Assembly (NCBI GenBank): GCA_000708835.1
Contig: DF237098.1
Location: forward strand, 86,312-150,311
Direction of reading: 5' to 3'
From: Klebsormidium nitens
Lineage: Eukaryota > Streptophyta > Klebsormidiophyceae > Klebsormidiales > Klebsormidiaceae
Length of the DNA: 64,000 bases
The notes under the pieces are model-generated. The model was given only the letters and a program-made list of their open reading frames with translations. It was not told the origin of the DNA and did not search any database. Shown piece after piece: positions 12,501-23,000 of this stretch (position 1 is the stretch's first letter; the number at the start of each line of letters is the position of its first letter). The position numbers were made by a program, and so were the translations under genes.

Positions 12501-14013
12501 CGGCTTAGCTAAAGCCTTAGAACCCTAAACCCTAAAATCCTAAAAACCTAATGTCAAAGGGGTTTTGCCAAGTCACTTTCAGAGGCCAACGTGAGGTTGA
12601 AGGAGTGCCAGTGTACGACACAATGGAACCGAACGATATAGCTCTCCTTGAAATGTTTATACTGAAGTAAGTAGGAAGAACAAGCGTTTGCAGAAATCCA
12701 AGCACTTAGAGATACTTCGATTTCATGACGTACGGGTAAGCGCCATGAAGGGTAACATCAATACTTCACCAAAAACCTAAACATGCTCCGCACTCGTACC
12801 CTAACCCCCTAAGCAACCCGTCACTGTTAACCTTCAAGGCTCTTAACCTTCATAAATGCCACCAGGATTACTTACGGGGTGTCGCCGGAGTAGCCGGTGG
12901 CGGGTTAGACGTTCCAGGGGACCCGCTAGGGTACCTCCCGGAGGCACACGTGGCAGCAGCGCCGTTGGACAGCCCGCACGACTGGGTGTCGCAGCACACG
13001 AACGTGGTGCCCGCATCTCCGAAGCACTGAAGAAAAGGGGCGAAAAAGGTGTTGGCCGTGCCAAAATCTGAAATTTCCAGGTCACGAATGTCAATGAGTG
13101 AGCCTTACGTTTGTGTGAAGAGGGAAGGGGTTAAATGCAGAGGAGAGGGGAGCATGACACCCGATTCGTTAAATGGGCTGAAGTTGAGACACATCACGAG
13201 TCAGATTGATAAAAGCACGGGATCATCTGAGACGGGTCCGTATGCCCACACAACGGCACCAAAGGAGGTGTTGTTTACGACAAACCTGATTGGGGAATTC
13301 GGGGTTGGCAGAGCAGTCACCCTGGGCATCTGCAAGCAAGAAATGAAACGAACAGGCTTAGTGTATAGAGCGGTTGCTCAATTGTCGGAACCGTGTGCGC
13401 CTGAACAAAGATAACCCTCTTTGTGCGGTTGAGGAACGCAGTATCCGAACCATGTGCGCCTGAACAAAGACAACCCTCTTTGTGCGGTCAAGGACCGCAG
13501 CATTTCCTACTCTGACACAGAGGTCCACATACGATGCAGATTTCTTGTGGACTTCTAAAGCCAATATAAGGTACGAAACTAATTTATCCCCTGCGTCCCA
13601 GCTCAGAAAGTGTGGGGACCGAGAATTGTTCGGCAAGAAAGCTCGAGTTGGGTGGTTCCACCCACCAAAAGTAACCCGTTCATATGATTGCCTTTAGGAC
13701 TGAGGGGCTCCCTTTGTCAAACAGTCCAAGTCTGTGATCATCGTCGGACCTTGTAGTTTGAACCGCGGTCGGAGACCTTACAGAAACTTACCCTCCTTGC
13801 TAACGCGCAGATGCTTAAAGCCCCTCACGAAACATACAGCCAAACTTTTGCAAGCGGATCTCACTCATAAAAGTAATCTTCCACGATCAATCTGTAAAAC
13901 TGGGGTTCAGCACCCAAGACAGAAAGCGGAGTCTGGGCGATAAATCGGTCTGACTTACAGGCAAAGCTCGTACTCAGTACCAGTGCAACGAGGGCAAATG
14001 CGGAAGCCTTCAT
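556..14013 (-). CDS. Secreted GH10 endo-1,4-beta-xylanase-like protein with CBM22-like domain and three six-Cys modules (21 exons, 847 aa)
   Basis: Exons, 5' to 3' on minus: 14013-13959, 13329-13286, 13026-12876, 11914-11877, 11250-11114, 10128-9935, 9457-9267, 8489-8312, 7879-7728, 6709-6605, 6040-6000, 5613-5522, 5126-5014, 4484-4191, 3717-3558, 3034-2939, 2654-2613, 1979-1942, 1641-1368, 1072-1032, 663-556. All junctions are GT..AG and all phases fit (2544 nt). Layout: signal peptide 1-20; Cys module A 24-60; Pro/Thr linker; CBM22-like domain about 85-270 starting at NPNFD; GH10 domain about 272-650; Thr/Pro linker; Cys module B 698-734; a long NPTPAP-repeat linker; Cys module C 803-839; stop. 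The GH10 acid/base Glu is E424 (WDVNNE) and the nucleophile is E526 (WMSEVNV). The family's QGH motif reads QGQ (Q499). The likely role is cleavage of beta-1,4-xylan in the wall or outside the cell (family knowledge). Microexon 4 is the least certain exon: other phase-compatible choices exist, but it alone supplies the expected CBM start. The gene is divergent from the ABCG gene. Confidence 0.92.
3221..3284. repeat. Perfect 26-bp inverted repeat in GH10 intron 15
   Basis: The arms at 3221-3246 and 3259-3284 are exact reverse complements around a 12-base loop. In RNA this would form a strong hairpin inside the intron between the last GH10-domain exon and the Thr/Pro linker exon. A related fragment (AGTGGCGACCACT) recurs near 3486. 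No coding role is seen. Confidence 0.95.
4050..4760 (-). repeat. Exon-edge copies around GH10 exon 14
   Basis: Upstream of the real acceptor (4484) a degraded copy of the exon start lies at about 4540-4612 (CTAGGAGTGGAGTCCCTCCA against CTGGGAGTCGAGCCCCTCCA). A fainter copy lies at about 4705-4750. On the donor side a fragment matching the exon interior (GAGTACGACCGCAAC) lies near 4075-4100. The copies carry changes that break the frame. Confidence 0.7.
6780..6980 (-). repeat. Acceptor-side exon-edge copies of GH10 exon 10
   Basis: The real exon starts at 6709 with CCTTGGGTCGCCGCTCTAAG. Copies start at about 6852 (CCTTGGGTGGCCGCCCTGAG, high similarity) and about 6977 (weaker, keeping the GCCGGGGGC core). 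Each is preceded by a CAG acceptor but lacks the rest of the exon and its donor. Confidence 0.85.
7322..7680. repeat. Donor-side exon-edge copies of GH10 exon 9, one of them inverted
   Basis: The real exon 9 ends at 7728 with GGGACATCCCGAGCGTGATC. A same-strand copy ends near 7605 and a weaker one near 7328. A further copy lies on the plus strand (about 7405-7510) and forms a near-perfect inverted repeat of about 100 bp with 7572-7680. The duplicated unit runs through the donor into the intron (GGTGGGCTCCC then GCTCTAGTT). Confidence 0.9.
8820..9180 (-). repeat. Donor-side exon-edge copies of GH10 exon 7 (three)
   Basis: The real exon 7 ends at 9267. Copies of its last 60-90 bp end at about 9121, 8986 and 8866. 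On the plus strand all keep the GCAGTGCGGGC..AAATCGTT..GGTACAGGTTCTTGGGCAC core, decaying with distance. The first two copies are over 80 percent similar by eye. The spacing is about 146, 135 and 120 bp. Confidence 0.95.
9540..9810 (-). repeat. Acceptor-side exon-edge copies of GH10 exon 7
   Basis: The real exon 7 starts at 9457 (GTGCGGTTCTGGTTGCCAAG). Degraded copies start at about 9614 and 9766, about 155 bp apart, each with a CAG just before it and stop codons within. A short third fragment lies at about 9786. Confidence 0.85.
10225..10615 (-). repeat. Acceptor-side exon-edge copies of GH10 exon 6 (three)
   Basis: The real exon 6 starts at 10128 (CGATGGCACTCCGTACGTGC). Copies start at about 10295, 10451 and 10609, spaced 167, 156 and 158 bp. 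All carry a CAG acceptor and CGACGG.ACTCCGT-like starts. Similarity decreases outward. The nearest copy matches for about 60 bp. Confidence 0.95.
10825..11060 (-). repeat. Donor-side exon-edge copies of GH10 exon 5 (three)
   Basis: The real exon 5 ends at 11114 (ACGAG then GTGGGC). Copies of the junction lie at about 11030, 10924 and 10834. They share the exon tail and the start of the intron, including a CGACC-rich stretch on the plus strand. Together with the exon 6 copies, this intron consists largely of copies of its own two borders. Confidence 0.85.
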
Positions 14014-15092
14014 GTTGACGCAGGTCGAGGTTGTGCCAGCTGCCTTCTTACCACCTGCACAATTGAGACTACCTGTCAATAATAGTGAATGCCAACCAGT
14101 CTGACCATACTAGGACCAAGAAGCAAATTGGAATGCAGATCGTGGGGCCCGATCCTATTATAAGATTAGCACAGCAAATTAAGGTGAGGGAGTCAAGCAA
14201 AACCACCATTTTAAATTTCTTTAGGGGCGCCTAGCCTAGGTGCTTGCAAATCATGGTCTTTGAAAAGCATGAGACAAAAAGGCGGTGAGCACAGTGAGCA
14301 ACTCTCAATCACGCGCAGGACAACCAGACATTGTGAAAGGAACTTGAATGCCTGGGGAGTACATCGAGGCACAGTGGAAAACCCAACCTCCAAGACTGAC
14401 GTTAGCCTCTGGTATGAATAGAATGCAGAGAGACGCCAAGCACGGCATGGCGGTCTTGCACTCGAAGAAGCATAGGAGACGTCTCAATGCTTTCACAAAA
14501 GTGCGCACTTGCTTCATTTGATTGTTTGTGAGGGGAGCTGGAACCATTTTTGATTTAGATTCCTTCAAAACTTGTGGGTTCTGAACTGTAGGCCACGCGT
14601 GGAGTCCAATCACATTGACCCACCAGGAAATCCTGAAGTTGAGGGATCCCTCAGGTTGAGAATGTGCATTTCTAACCCTGCTCCACAAAGCTGAGCACAG
14701 CACTCTACTGTCCTCTTTTCTTCATTGAGGATCCCTCAAGTTAAGATTGTGAACGTCCAAACCCACCTTCCCAAATCTAGCCTAGGAACTGATATTCCAG
14801 CAAGTGACCTCAGGTTAAGGGTCTAAGTCTGGAACCTCATCGCCAAAGCTGAACACATGAGGAGTGCCATAACAATGAGGAATGCCTCAGGTTAAGAACG
14901 TGAGTTTCAAGCCCTGCTTGGCTTGCCAGAGGCTCAGCATCGCCCTAACCTCTCAAACTGAACCTCTTCTTCAGCGGACCCTTTGATAGCGAACCCAAGA
15001 TAAGCAATGCCATGGACGACGCAGACCATAGAGAAAGGGGCGTAAGCTGACCAAAGCCCAGCCTATCCTCTCTTTCCTGGTTTTGAAAGTTT

Positions 15093-15286
15093 CGGCATCG
15101 GGTGAGAGATAAAGAGTGTGTGTGATTGGCTGATGAGTGGCAGGTGTTTTGTGGGATGTCCGTTAAAACCGACTAGATTGAAGGCATGACGGCATCGGGT
15201 GAGAGATAAAGGGTGTGTGTGATTGGCTGATGAGTGGCAGGTGTTTTGTGGGATGTCCGTTAAAACCGACTAGATTGAAGGCATGA
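15093..15286. repeat. 97-bp tandem duplication, two near-identical copies
   Basis: The copies at 15093-15189 and 15190-15286 each begin CGGCATCGGGTGAGAGATAA and differ at about one position (AGAGTG against AGGGTG). The near identity implies a recent duplication. There is no coding content. Confidence 0.97.
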
Positions 15287-18200
15287 GTGCAAGGGAGCAC
15301 ATTCAAAAGGTTACACCTTGTAGAGCGAAGATCGGAGAGCAAACAATCTTGTTGAAGACCAATGGAGAGACAGGGTTATGGTGACAGAGCACCGAAGTAG
15401 CTTCTCCTTCTTGCAGCGCGTGCCAGTGCTTGGTTCCTCTATCCGTTTGCAGGCAAAGGAAATGACATCTTTATCAGTGCTACCGTCTGCATTTCTGATA
15501 CTTTCAGTTGAAGCTCGATGAGCCGCCACCACACAGTTGCCTCAATCCATCATTGGTTGTGACAAAAGCACGTTCTAGAATGTGGGGAAGGCTTGAAGTA
15601 AAGCTCGCACCTTTTCCACACTTCATGGCAGATTCAGAGATTGCAGGCAGCATCTGTCTGGAAAAAAAATCAGTACTCGATTGCATTACAGGAATGAACC
15701 ACATTGGAAAAGCGCAAGAGCAAAAATTGTTCTAGATGATTGGAGATACTTGCTAAGGTCAATGCTCTGCACAGATGCTTTGGTCGCAAGAATGCAAAAT
15801 CTGAAGAGCAATGCTGATGTCCCTATTGAACTGTTGATAGTGGCGCCAGTATGGCGACATCAGAAGAAGCTTCAGATATTGAGGATTGACAATCATTCCA
15901 AGAAAACGTTTCCACCGCCGATTCCAAGGACAGGCCGTCAATTACGAGGACATGTGTCTGGCTGCCATCTCAATCAGCTTGTTACATTTGTCTGCCTTCT
16001 GACTTTGCCACCTTTTGCTACTGTGTAATGGAAGAACTGCTTGGTTTGAACACTCATTGAAAGACAGCTCAGAAACGAGGCTCGGGGCAGAGGGTTTTCT
16101 GAGCACCACTCTTCTCAAAAGTGCTTTGGCATCAACCTTTTCCGAAAGCTCTCACACAGCAATCTCCTTGGTGGTTGAACCATGAGCGTCTATGGCGCCA
16201 CTCTGAAGACGAGAACTGTTGTTGGGAAATCAATGACCCTTCAATCAACCATCATCAAGAGATGCAAGAGGACACCCAAAAATGGACCCACATGGGTTTG
16301 GTTTACAATGCAATGCAATGCTGTCAGAATGCGCGGCGTTTGCAATATTGGATGCCAAATTGGATCTAAGATCACAAAGCACAAGCCCTTGCGGTGGCAA
16401 TGCAAGCCTGGTCATTGACAAAAGACTAGCCCGCTTCATCTCTTGAAGTAGAAAGGAGTTACGCCTTGCAGCATCTTGTCATCCAAATGAGTTCTTGACA
16501 CAGAACCATGGAAGAGGGCACAGGGAGAGCACAGGGAGATGACATAGTCCCATTATATCTCGAAAAAGGAGCTCACATTCACTTGCACTCCCTATATTTG
16601 TCTGCCCTTTCGGTGTCCTTGTGGGCAAGAAAGATCTGGGCTCCGCAAGTGGCAGTTCGACCCAAATGCGCCCCAGAAAGGAAGACAGCCTTTCTTCAAA
16701 TGAAACTTTTCAAGCAGCTCATGATATGCCCTATGCAATGTCCTTCTTTTAAAAAATCGGGCGTCCTCATTTGAGATCTGGCAGTCAACTTCAGACCACA
16801 AGCAGCAATCATACAATCCAAATGCTGCTTCTACATTCTGAACCCCCGACAGTCGCCAATAACAGAGCGTGAGACACACATCCGCCACACGTAGCTGCCA
16901 CCAAAATGCTGATGTCATTCACCAGCATTTCGCAGGCGCCTCCCAGCACACCGCTTGAAGGGGCCTGCCACCTTTCCCAGAAAACATAATGCTGATGTTA
17001 CATGATCCACAGCAAGCCCTCACCTCAAGGGAGGAGCGCCCGCTAGTGCTGCCACCTGTTCCCCTCACTTGCGCAGGGTATGCGCTTCCGCGTAGTTTGC
17101 TTGGCGCATCAGCGAGAACAGCGCCCTCTTCTTCTTTTGGGAATGACTAGGGAATGAGACTACCGGTCGTGGACCTCAGCGCTGACCTGCTGAGTCCTGA
17201 CCTGCTTGTACACGCCGGTTGCTGCCCTTCACTTCCCCTCAAAACAACGTGCAGGGAAAAGCCTGTCACAACTTGAAGGGCGGCTTGCGAAGGGGCTGAT
17301 GATTGGTGCACGTCGCACGATATGCCGATTGGGTTCCAACGCTACATGCCAAATGGTACCGGGAACGTGTTTCTCGGACCAGTAAGCTTCACACAGTTGA
17401 TTCTGACGCGATATGTATCAGATGTAAGCGTTTTAACAGTGTCAAGGTGAGTGGAAATTCAGTTCGTGTGCACGTGTACACAACTGCTGGGTACATCACG
17501 ACATATACATGATGTACCTCAGTGCACAGCGCAGTGTGCACTGTGCCGACTCCAGAGCGAATCTCTCAGTCAAACACTATTCGACAACCAAGAAGCCGCC
17601 ACGTGTACCGTCGATATCGCTTTTCAGATTCCGGGAAACGAACATTCAACGTACTCAACAGTCAACTGGATTGAGGATGACGTCCTTCCGTACAACCATG
17701 TACGATGCAACACTTGCAGACTGCAGTGTGCAGCGTGCACAATGCAACAGTGCAACAGTGCAACTTGCAAGTCGACTGTCGGACTCAGTTGCCAGTGGCC
17801 ACCGTCTCTTGGCGCGGCCGTACTTGGCGACTGTGCGACAACGTGCGAAAACCTCTTGTTTTCCCTTTCCGGGCGGTCCGAGGATGCCGACCCCCGAGTG
17901 CCATTGCGCCTTCCCATCTGTCCTTCCGCGCACCATTCAGCCGGCCTGCATGGATCTAAAACTGGTGACCCGTGGCCGTGGGTCCGTAAAGCGGATACAG
18001 CGGATCGCCAGTTTCTACCGGTAAGCATTTTTTGCGTCGCCAAGAATGTGGCACAGTGCCATGCTTTGCGAATCTTTGACGTGAACGAGACAGTTAGCGG
18101 TACCTACCTACATCATCAAGTGTTTTGCAACTGGTACCTACATGCATTAAATGGTCTCCAACCGGCGAACCTCCCAACATCGGTGACCCCCCCACCCCGT

Positions 18201-18383
18201 CGATAAATCTTGTCCAAAAGGTCCGTCAATGGAGATTGGTACTGAATCGACGGCGCGCAATTTCGAAACGACCGGTACCGCTTCCCGGGGGTAAAGGTCG
18301 GCCACCCCCCACAGACCGGTGCGTACCGCGCTGGTGATGAAGGAAGATTCCGCGTACATAGGTGGTAGTACAGGTGCACGGTA

Positions 18384-18657
18384 CAACGTGATGATTCCGA
18401 ATAATTAAATAATTATCTGCATTTGGAAAGTCAGAAATTCGGATTTCCCTTTCGGAAAGTGATAATTCGGAAAGGTAAAATAACTTTGAAATGGTCCTCA
18501 GAAGCCGTAAAACTGCCGAAAACAGCCAAAAACTCCCCTTTTGAGTGAGACCATAGGGCATTCGGATTTTGGTCGGAATCAGCATAAATAATTCCACTTT
18601 CCTGGTCGGATTGTTGGAAAATAATTCGAAATAAAATCGTTCGGAATCATCACGTTG
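18384..18657. mobile_element. MITE-like element with perfect 18-bp terminal inverted repeats
   Basis: The termini 18384-18401 (CAACGTGATGATTCCGAA) and 18640-18657 are exact reverse complements. The 274-bp interior looks AT-rich relative to its flanks and holds many ATTCGGAAA-type sub-repeats in both orientations, as in non-autonomous DNA transposons. No transposase is present and no clear target-site duplication was found, so the superfamily is unassigned. Confidence 0.75.
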
Positions 18658-19877
18658 AGCTACGGTAGTAGGCCGCTGTATGTACGACAATTGGCGGGCA
18701 CATAGATTTCGATCTCTGACAGGTTTATAAGCTCTACGAAGACAGAGGTCAAGCCCGGAGAACGGGTGGGGTTGAGACGGTGGTTAACAGGGCCTGTTTG
18801 GCTGTGATGCCTGAGAAAGTTAAGGTCAATTGTTTGGGTTTGTCGTGCCCGGTATAATGACCACACCAGATTTGGAGCTTATACTACCTGATCAGAATTC
18901 GAGACTCGTCAGGAAAGGCTGCGTGTAGCCGGCGGAGATCGAGAAAGCGGCTTTTTCTCCCTGCATTTTTTTTAGCCGACCAAGAGACAGCTTCTACTTC
19001 AAGTTTGTGTGTTCCATGAAAGAACCTTCGCACCTGTATCGCGTGCAGGCGGCTGCATTGCTGCACACTCTGCGCGCACTGCGTGGACATGCGAGCTCTG
19101 AACAGCTAGCTTCCCAATGGAATGGACAATGCTTGGATATGTTCGCAGCCAATGCAACTAGGTACCAGCAGCTAGACAAGCCTTTTCTCCTGCCAATCTT
19201 AGCAGCCAGACCTTCTTAGCTTCCTCCTAGCTTGCAGTTGGCATTCAGAGTTTGCAAGCGCCTGCGATAAACTCTCAAGACCAGCTGCAGCTGCCAGCAG
19301 CTGCAAAGCAAGCACACAAGTGCTCCATCTCACTTCGAACTCCGTGTGCAGCTGCCTTCCTTTGAAGGGGAGAACTACGGAGGTGCAACGGACCGTGAAT
19401 TGATACAGGACTTGTGGGCTCAATGGTGGCAGCTATGCTGACAGTCTTCATTGGCGGCATTGCACAGACAAAGCAGATGGTTGGGAGCTGCCTCTGCTAA
19501 CACAAACAGCATTCTAGCGAGCAAACTCGATCCTGTCGCGTACAGCCAGAACAAGCAATTGCACCGTTCCGCATGTCAAGGCTCAGAGTCACGATTTGCC
19601 TGCCAGAAGAACGAATCTGCCGTGTAACATTTTCAAGCTGTCGCAGAGGTAGTGCCCGGGTCCAAGGAAGATGCTACACTTGAGCTGAACACCAGATCCT
19701 CTTTCAGCGGTTGCAGCACGGCCCTTCGCATCTGTTGGTGTCCGGCGGTCAGTAGCTGAGCTCAAGTTTACCAATCAATTGAGTGGCCCCTTGTCCTCAG
19801 CGTCACGTTTGGAGCCCTCTTGAGCTCTGAATAATCAACATTGCATTTGAGCAGGAAATCGATCTATCTTACTCATC

Positions 19878-19976
19878 ACCTCCCCAATGAGAGCTAGTCT
19901 GCGAGTTCCAGCTGATGAGCCGCACGTGCAAGACGGTATTTTCCACAAAAAAAAAAAAAAACCTCCCCAATGAGAG
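19878..19976 (+). mobile_element. Short retro-inserted sequence with poly(A) tail and 16-bp target-site duplication
   Basis: The 16-bp word ACCTCCCCAATGAGAG occurs at 19878-19893 and again at 19961-19976. Between them is a 67-bp insert ending in an A-run that reaches 15 A if the first base of the second copy is counted. A poly(A)-tailed insert between long direct repeats is the signature of LINE-type target-primed reverse transcription (established mechanism). The insert is too short for an ORF and is probably a 5'-truncated transcript or SINE. It lies about 115 bp upstream of the ABCG start codon. Confidence 0.85.
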
Positions 19977-20092
19977 GAGGAGAATCAAAGAGAGCCCAAA
20001 CACCTCACACCATGTCCGCCATTGATTACTCTTGAAGCTCTCTAAACCCCTGCTAAACCTTGTCAAAACCAAGTCTCCCCATCCCCCCAAAA

Positions 20093-23000
20093 ATGGCCGC
20101 CCTCCGTCCTGATGGCACAATGGCCCCCGCACAGGGTCGCAAACCACTCGTCCCAATCACCGAAACCCCTTCCCAGGGGGGTCCCGCAAACCTCGCAGCA
20201 GAAACCCCCTCCGCTAGCGACGTCCAAGACCACTTCTCTCAAGAGATGCCAGATCGTCTGAGCAAGTACTATGAGCGGTCGCCAAGCCTGGCGCCGTCTT
20301 ACTTCAAGAGGGGGGGAGTTCAAACGGGTTTGGGGGAGGTTAACGGTGGAGTTAGCGGAGATCCTGAGTACTATAGGAGCCTGGGCAAGGCGGCGCAAGC
20401 GGCGTTGATCCACCTGATCATGAAGTATCATGAGGTGAGGTGCGGCTGCTGAACAGGGTTAAGAAGCTGGTTAAGGATGGAATGGAATTGTGAGTCTGGG
20501 AGTGCACTTGATGTGCCTGGTTGGCGTTTGGATCGACATGATCGATGGTTGTTCCAGGACCGACGCTCAAAATGTTGCTCAGACGACAGCTTCGATGCTA
20601 GAAACTATGACTTGGGTTGCTTACAGAAAGCCTGAGCGGCAAGATTGCTTACAGAAAGCCTGAGCGGCAACATGCGCCACAAAACCAACATTCAAACAAA
20701 GGGGCACAAGCCATGCAGGAGAGTGCACTTACAATAACCATGCATGCTTTACAGGAAACTTCTCGACTGCGCTCGCTGTTGAGAAACCCACCACAAGACC
20801 CTTTCACTCCTTTGATCAGCAAGCTGAAGGGAGGCTTCAACAGGTTTCACAATTGCCGGTGGTGTTCTCGGATGGGTCAGATCAAATTTTGTTTAGTTAG
20901 TAAGCGGCCAACGTCCAGCACAGTCAATTTTGGCGAGAAGTTTGCGGGCCATCAAGTTTGGGAATGCATGCAGCGGTTCTAACCCCAAACCTAACCCCTT
21001 TTGCAGACCCTCCTTCAAAAAGGGCTGACGGCCGAGGCTGAGAAAATTTCGAGCTCTTTGAAGGCTCTGAGAGATGACCCTATCGGCGACGCAAATAAGG
21101 AACTTACGGGGATGGATCTCTTGATGAAGGACGGTCTTCTGCAATACATGCTCAAGATCGGACCCTTGTTGCCGACACTCCCCGCTCAGGTCCGTTCTCC
21201 TGCTTCTTGCCAAGCAGGCCCTTACTGCTCTTGGCGTCGCATTTGTCAACCCACTTTTCAGCTTTATGATGCGGTCCGCTATAACGATCTACCGAACGCC
21301 TTTGTATTCTCAATCAGAGGGCTCAATTTTAGGAACCAAGCTCCACCTATCGTACCATCAGAAGATCCACCCCCCGACTAAATGGCGCCAACAAGCCGCC
21401 GTTCAGGCCCGTGCCAAAAAGTTACGTTGAGATGCCTACAGCCGGTGACATGTTGTCAACAGTAAAGCTCCATTTCGTACCTAAGACATAAATGACGCCT
21501 AAAGGTCCTGTGTCAAATCGGCGTCTTTCAGTCGCTCACGACATAAATGGTGCTGTTTTGATGCCAAACAAGTGCGTCAATCGGCATCCATCTGGTGGGC
21601 ACCTTTCTGGCCCATCAAGAGTACAAATCTTTCGGGGGGGTGAATTTCTGATGACCAGATCGCAAGTTTCATACATGAGGTTCTCTCTTGGCAACTGGGA
21701 TTTGTGTGCATCAGTATTGAGATGAGGGGAAGGAGACAAAAACGACGGATAATTGAGTACTTGTGTTTGGTGACATCAGGTTTTTTGGTTCTATGTCCTG
21801 GCAACCGTGGATATTCCCCCCATCAATGGGACATGAGATTGGACGGTTATGCTGTAAAAAGACGAGTATGCTGAAAGCCGAGAAAATGAGGAGACTCTCG
21901 CAACACGCGCTCCGTGGCCGACCCTTCTCTCTCTGTTTCTGTCCTTAAACTTATTATATTCGTTGTGAAGCTCCATTGCGTTTACCAGATAGAGGTGAGG
22001 AGCGAGTAAACAGAGGTGTGTCGGGCCCTTGAGACTGGCAAATGAAAAAGAATCTTTCTTCGTCACGGATCATATCCTTCAGCTGTTCAACGATAGGGAC
22101 AAGTGAGAGCGGGTGATTAAGTTATGAGGAACTCCGCTCCACTGCTGCAACTCCGTTGGCCTTCTTCCCAAAACAGCAGATTATGTGATCTATCCAGTAC
22201 AGTAGTCTCGATTTCATCTTGAGTGACGGTTATGTTTATTGTGGTCACGCCCCTGGGACGGGTCGAGCCCATAGTACGGTGGTTTGGATGAGTACTGGTG
22301 CGGAGCATGTTGACCTTGGGTTTAGGGTTGTCGTTTGCACTTCAATCGAGTCCGGGGAATTGATTCAACTAGCTCCACGTAGGCCTAACTCAACGTTCAA
22401 GACATACACTCATCAAACTTTCTCCCGCTAACCAGGTGGTCACCTTCAAGAACCTGAGCTACTCATCCAAGGTGACGTTCACAAAGGGGACGTACGAAAC
22501 TGTCGGCACTCAGGTGGGCAGTAATTTCGACTCTGGCTACTTCTCCCCACTCGGTATGCGACTCGAAACCGTTTCCAACTATCAAGATGAGGTCTGAGCC
22601 GTCAAAGCGCAGCGCAGCCCTTTACTAGTCTTGTATCGACCTCTGGCGAGATGAATACTCCTTGGTTTCATTTTGGGCCCGGCCCATCTCCTAGTCTGTT
22701 TTGCAGTTCCATAGGTGTTCCAAAGGTGGCAATATGCAAAGTATTTCGCTCGACGAGCCCGGTTATGGGATTTCGATGATGTCAGCTAATGCTTCCGTAT
22801 CAAAAACTGGCTTTCTCCGCCCATCCGTTATTCGTCTTTCATTGAAACCCTGAAACTGAGGTGATCAGATCGGCATCGTCGATAACGCTGATAGTTCATC
22901 CTACGTCTCCCCATGTCCCCAGGTAATTGGTCTCGGGACCCAGTTCGTCACGAAGAAGACCACAGGTGACGTGGACATCCTCAAAAACGTCACGGGCTAC

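Larger units (their letters stand above)
14014..20092. other. Intergenic region between divergent GH10 and ABCG genes
   Basis: This stretch holds a 97-bp tandem repeat, a MITE-like element and a poly(A) retro-insertion (listed separately). No open frame here resembles a family I recognise. The longest (17451-18206) overlaps other open frames on both strands and has an odd Cys-rich composition, so I do not call it a gene. The region must contain the promoters of both flanking genes. Confidence 0.7.

Noticed and set aside
12515-12550. Telomere-like AACCCTAAACCCTAAAA
   Set aside because: There are only two clean plant-type units inside an intron. This is too short for an interstitial telomere and could be chance.
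17451-18206. 251-codon plus-strand open frame, Cys-rich
   Set aside because: Overlapping open frames exist in other frames and on the other strand. The Cys content comes from simple TGCA/GTGCA repeats. No domain, signal peptide or homologue is recognised and no intron structure is consistent.
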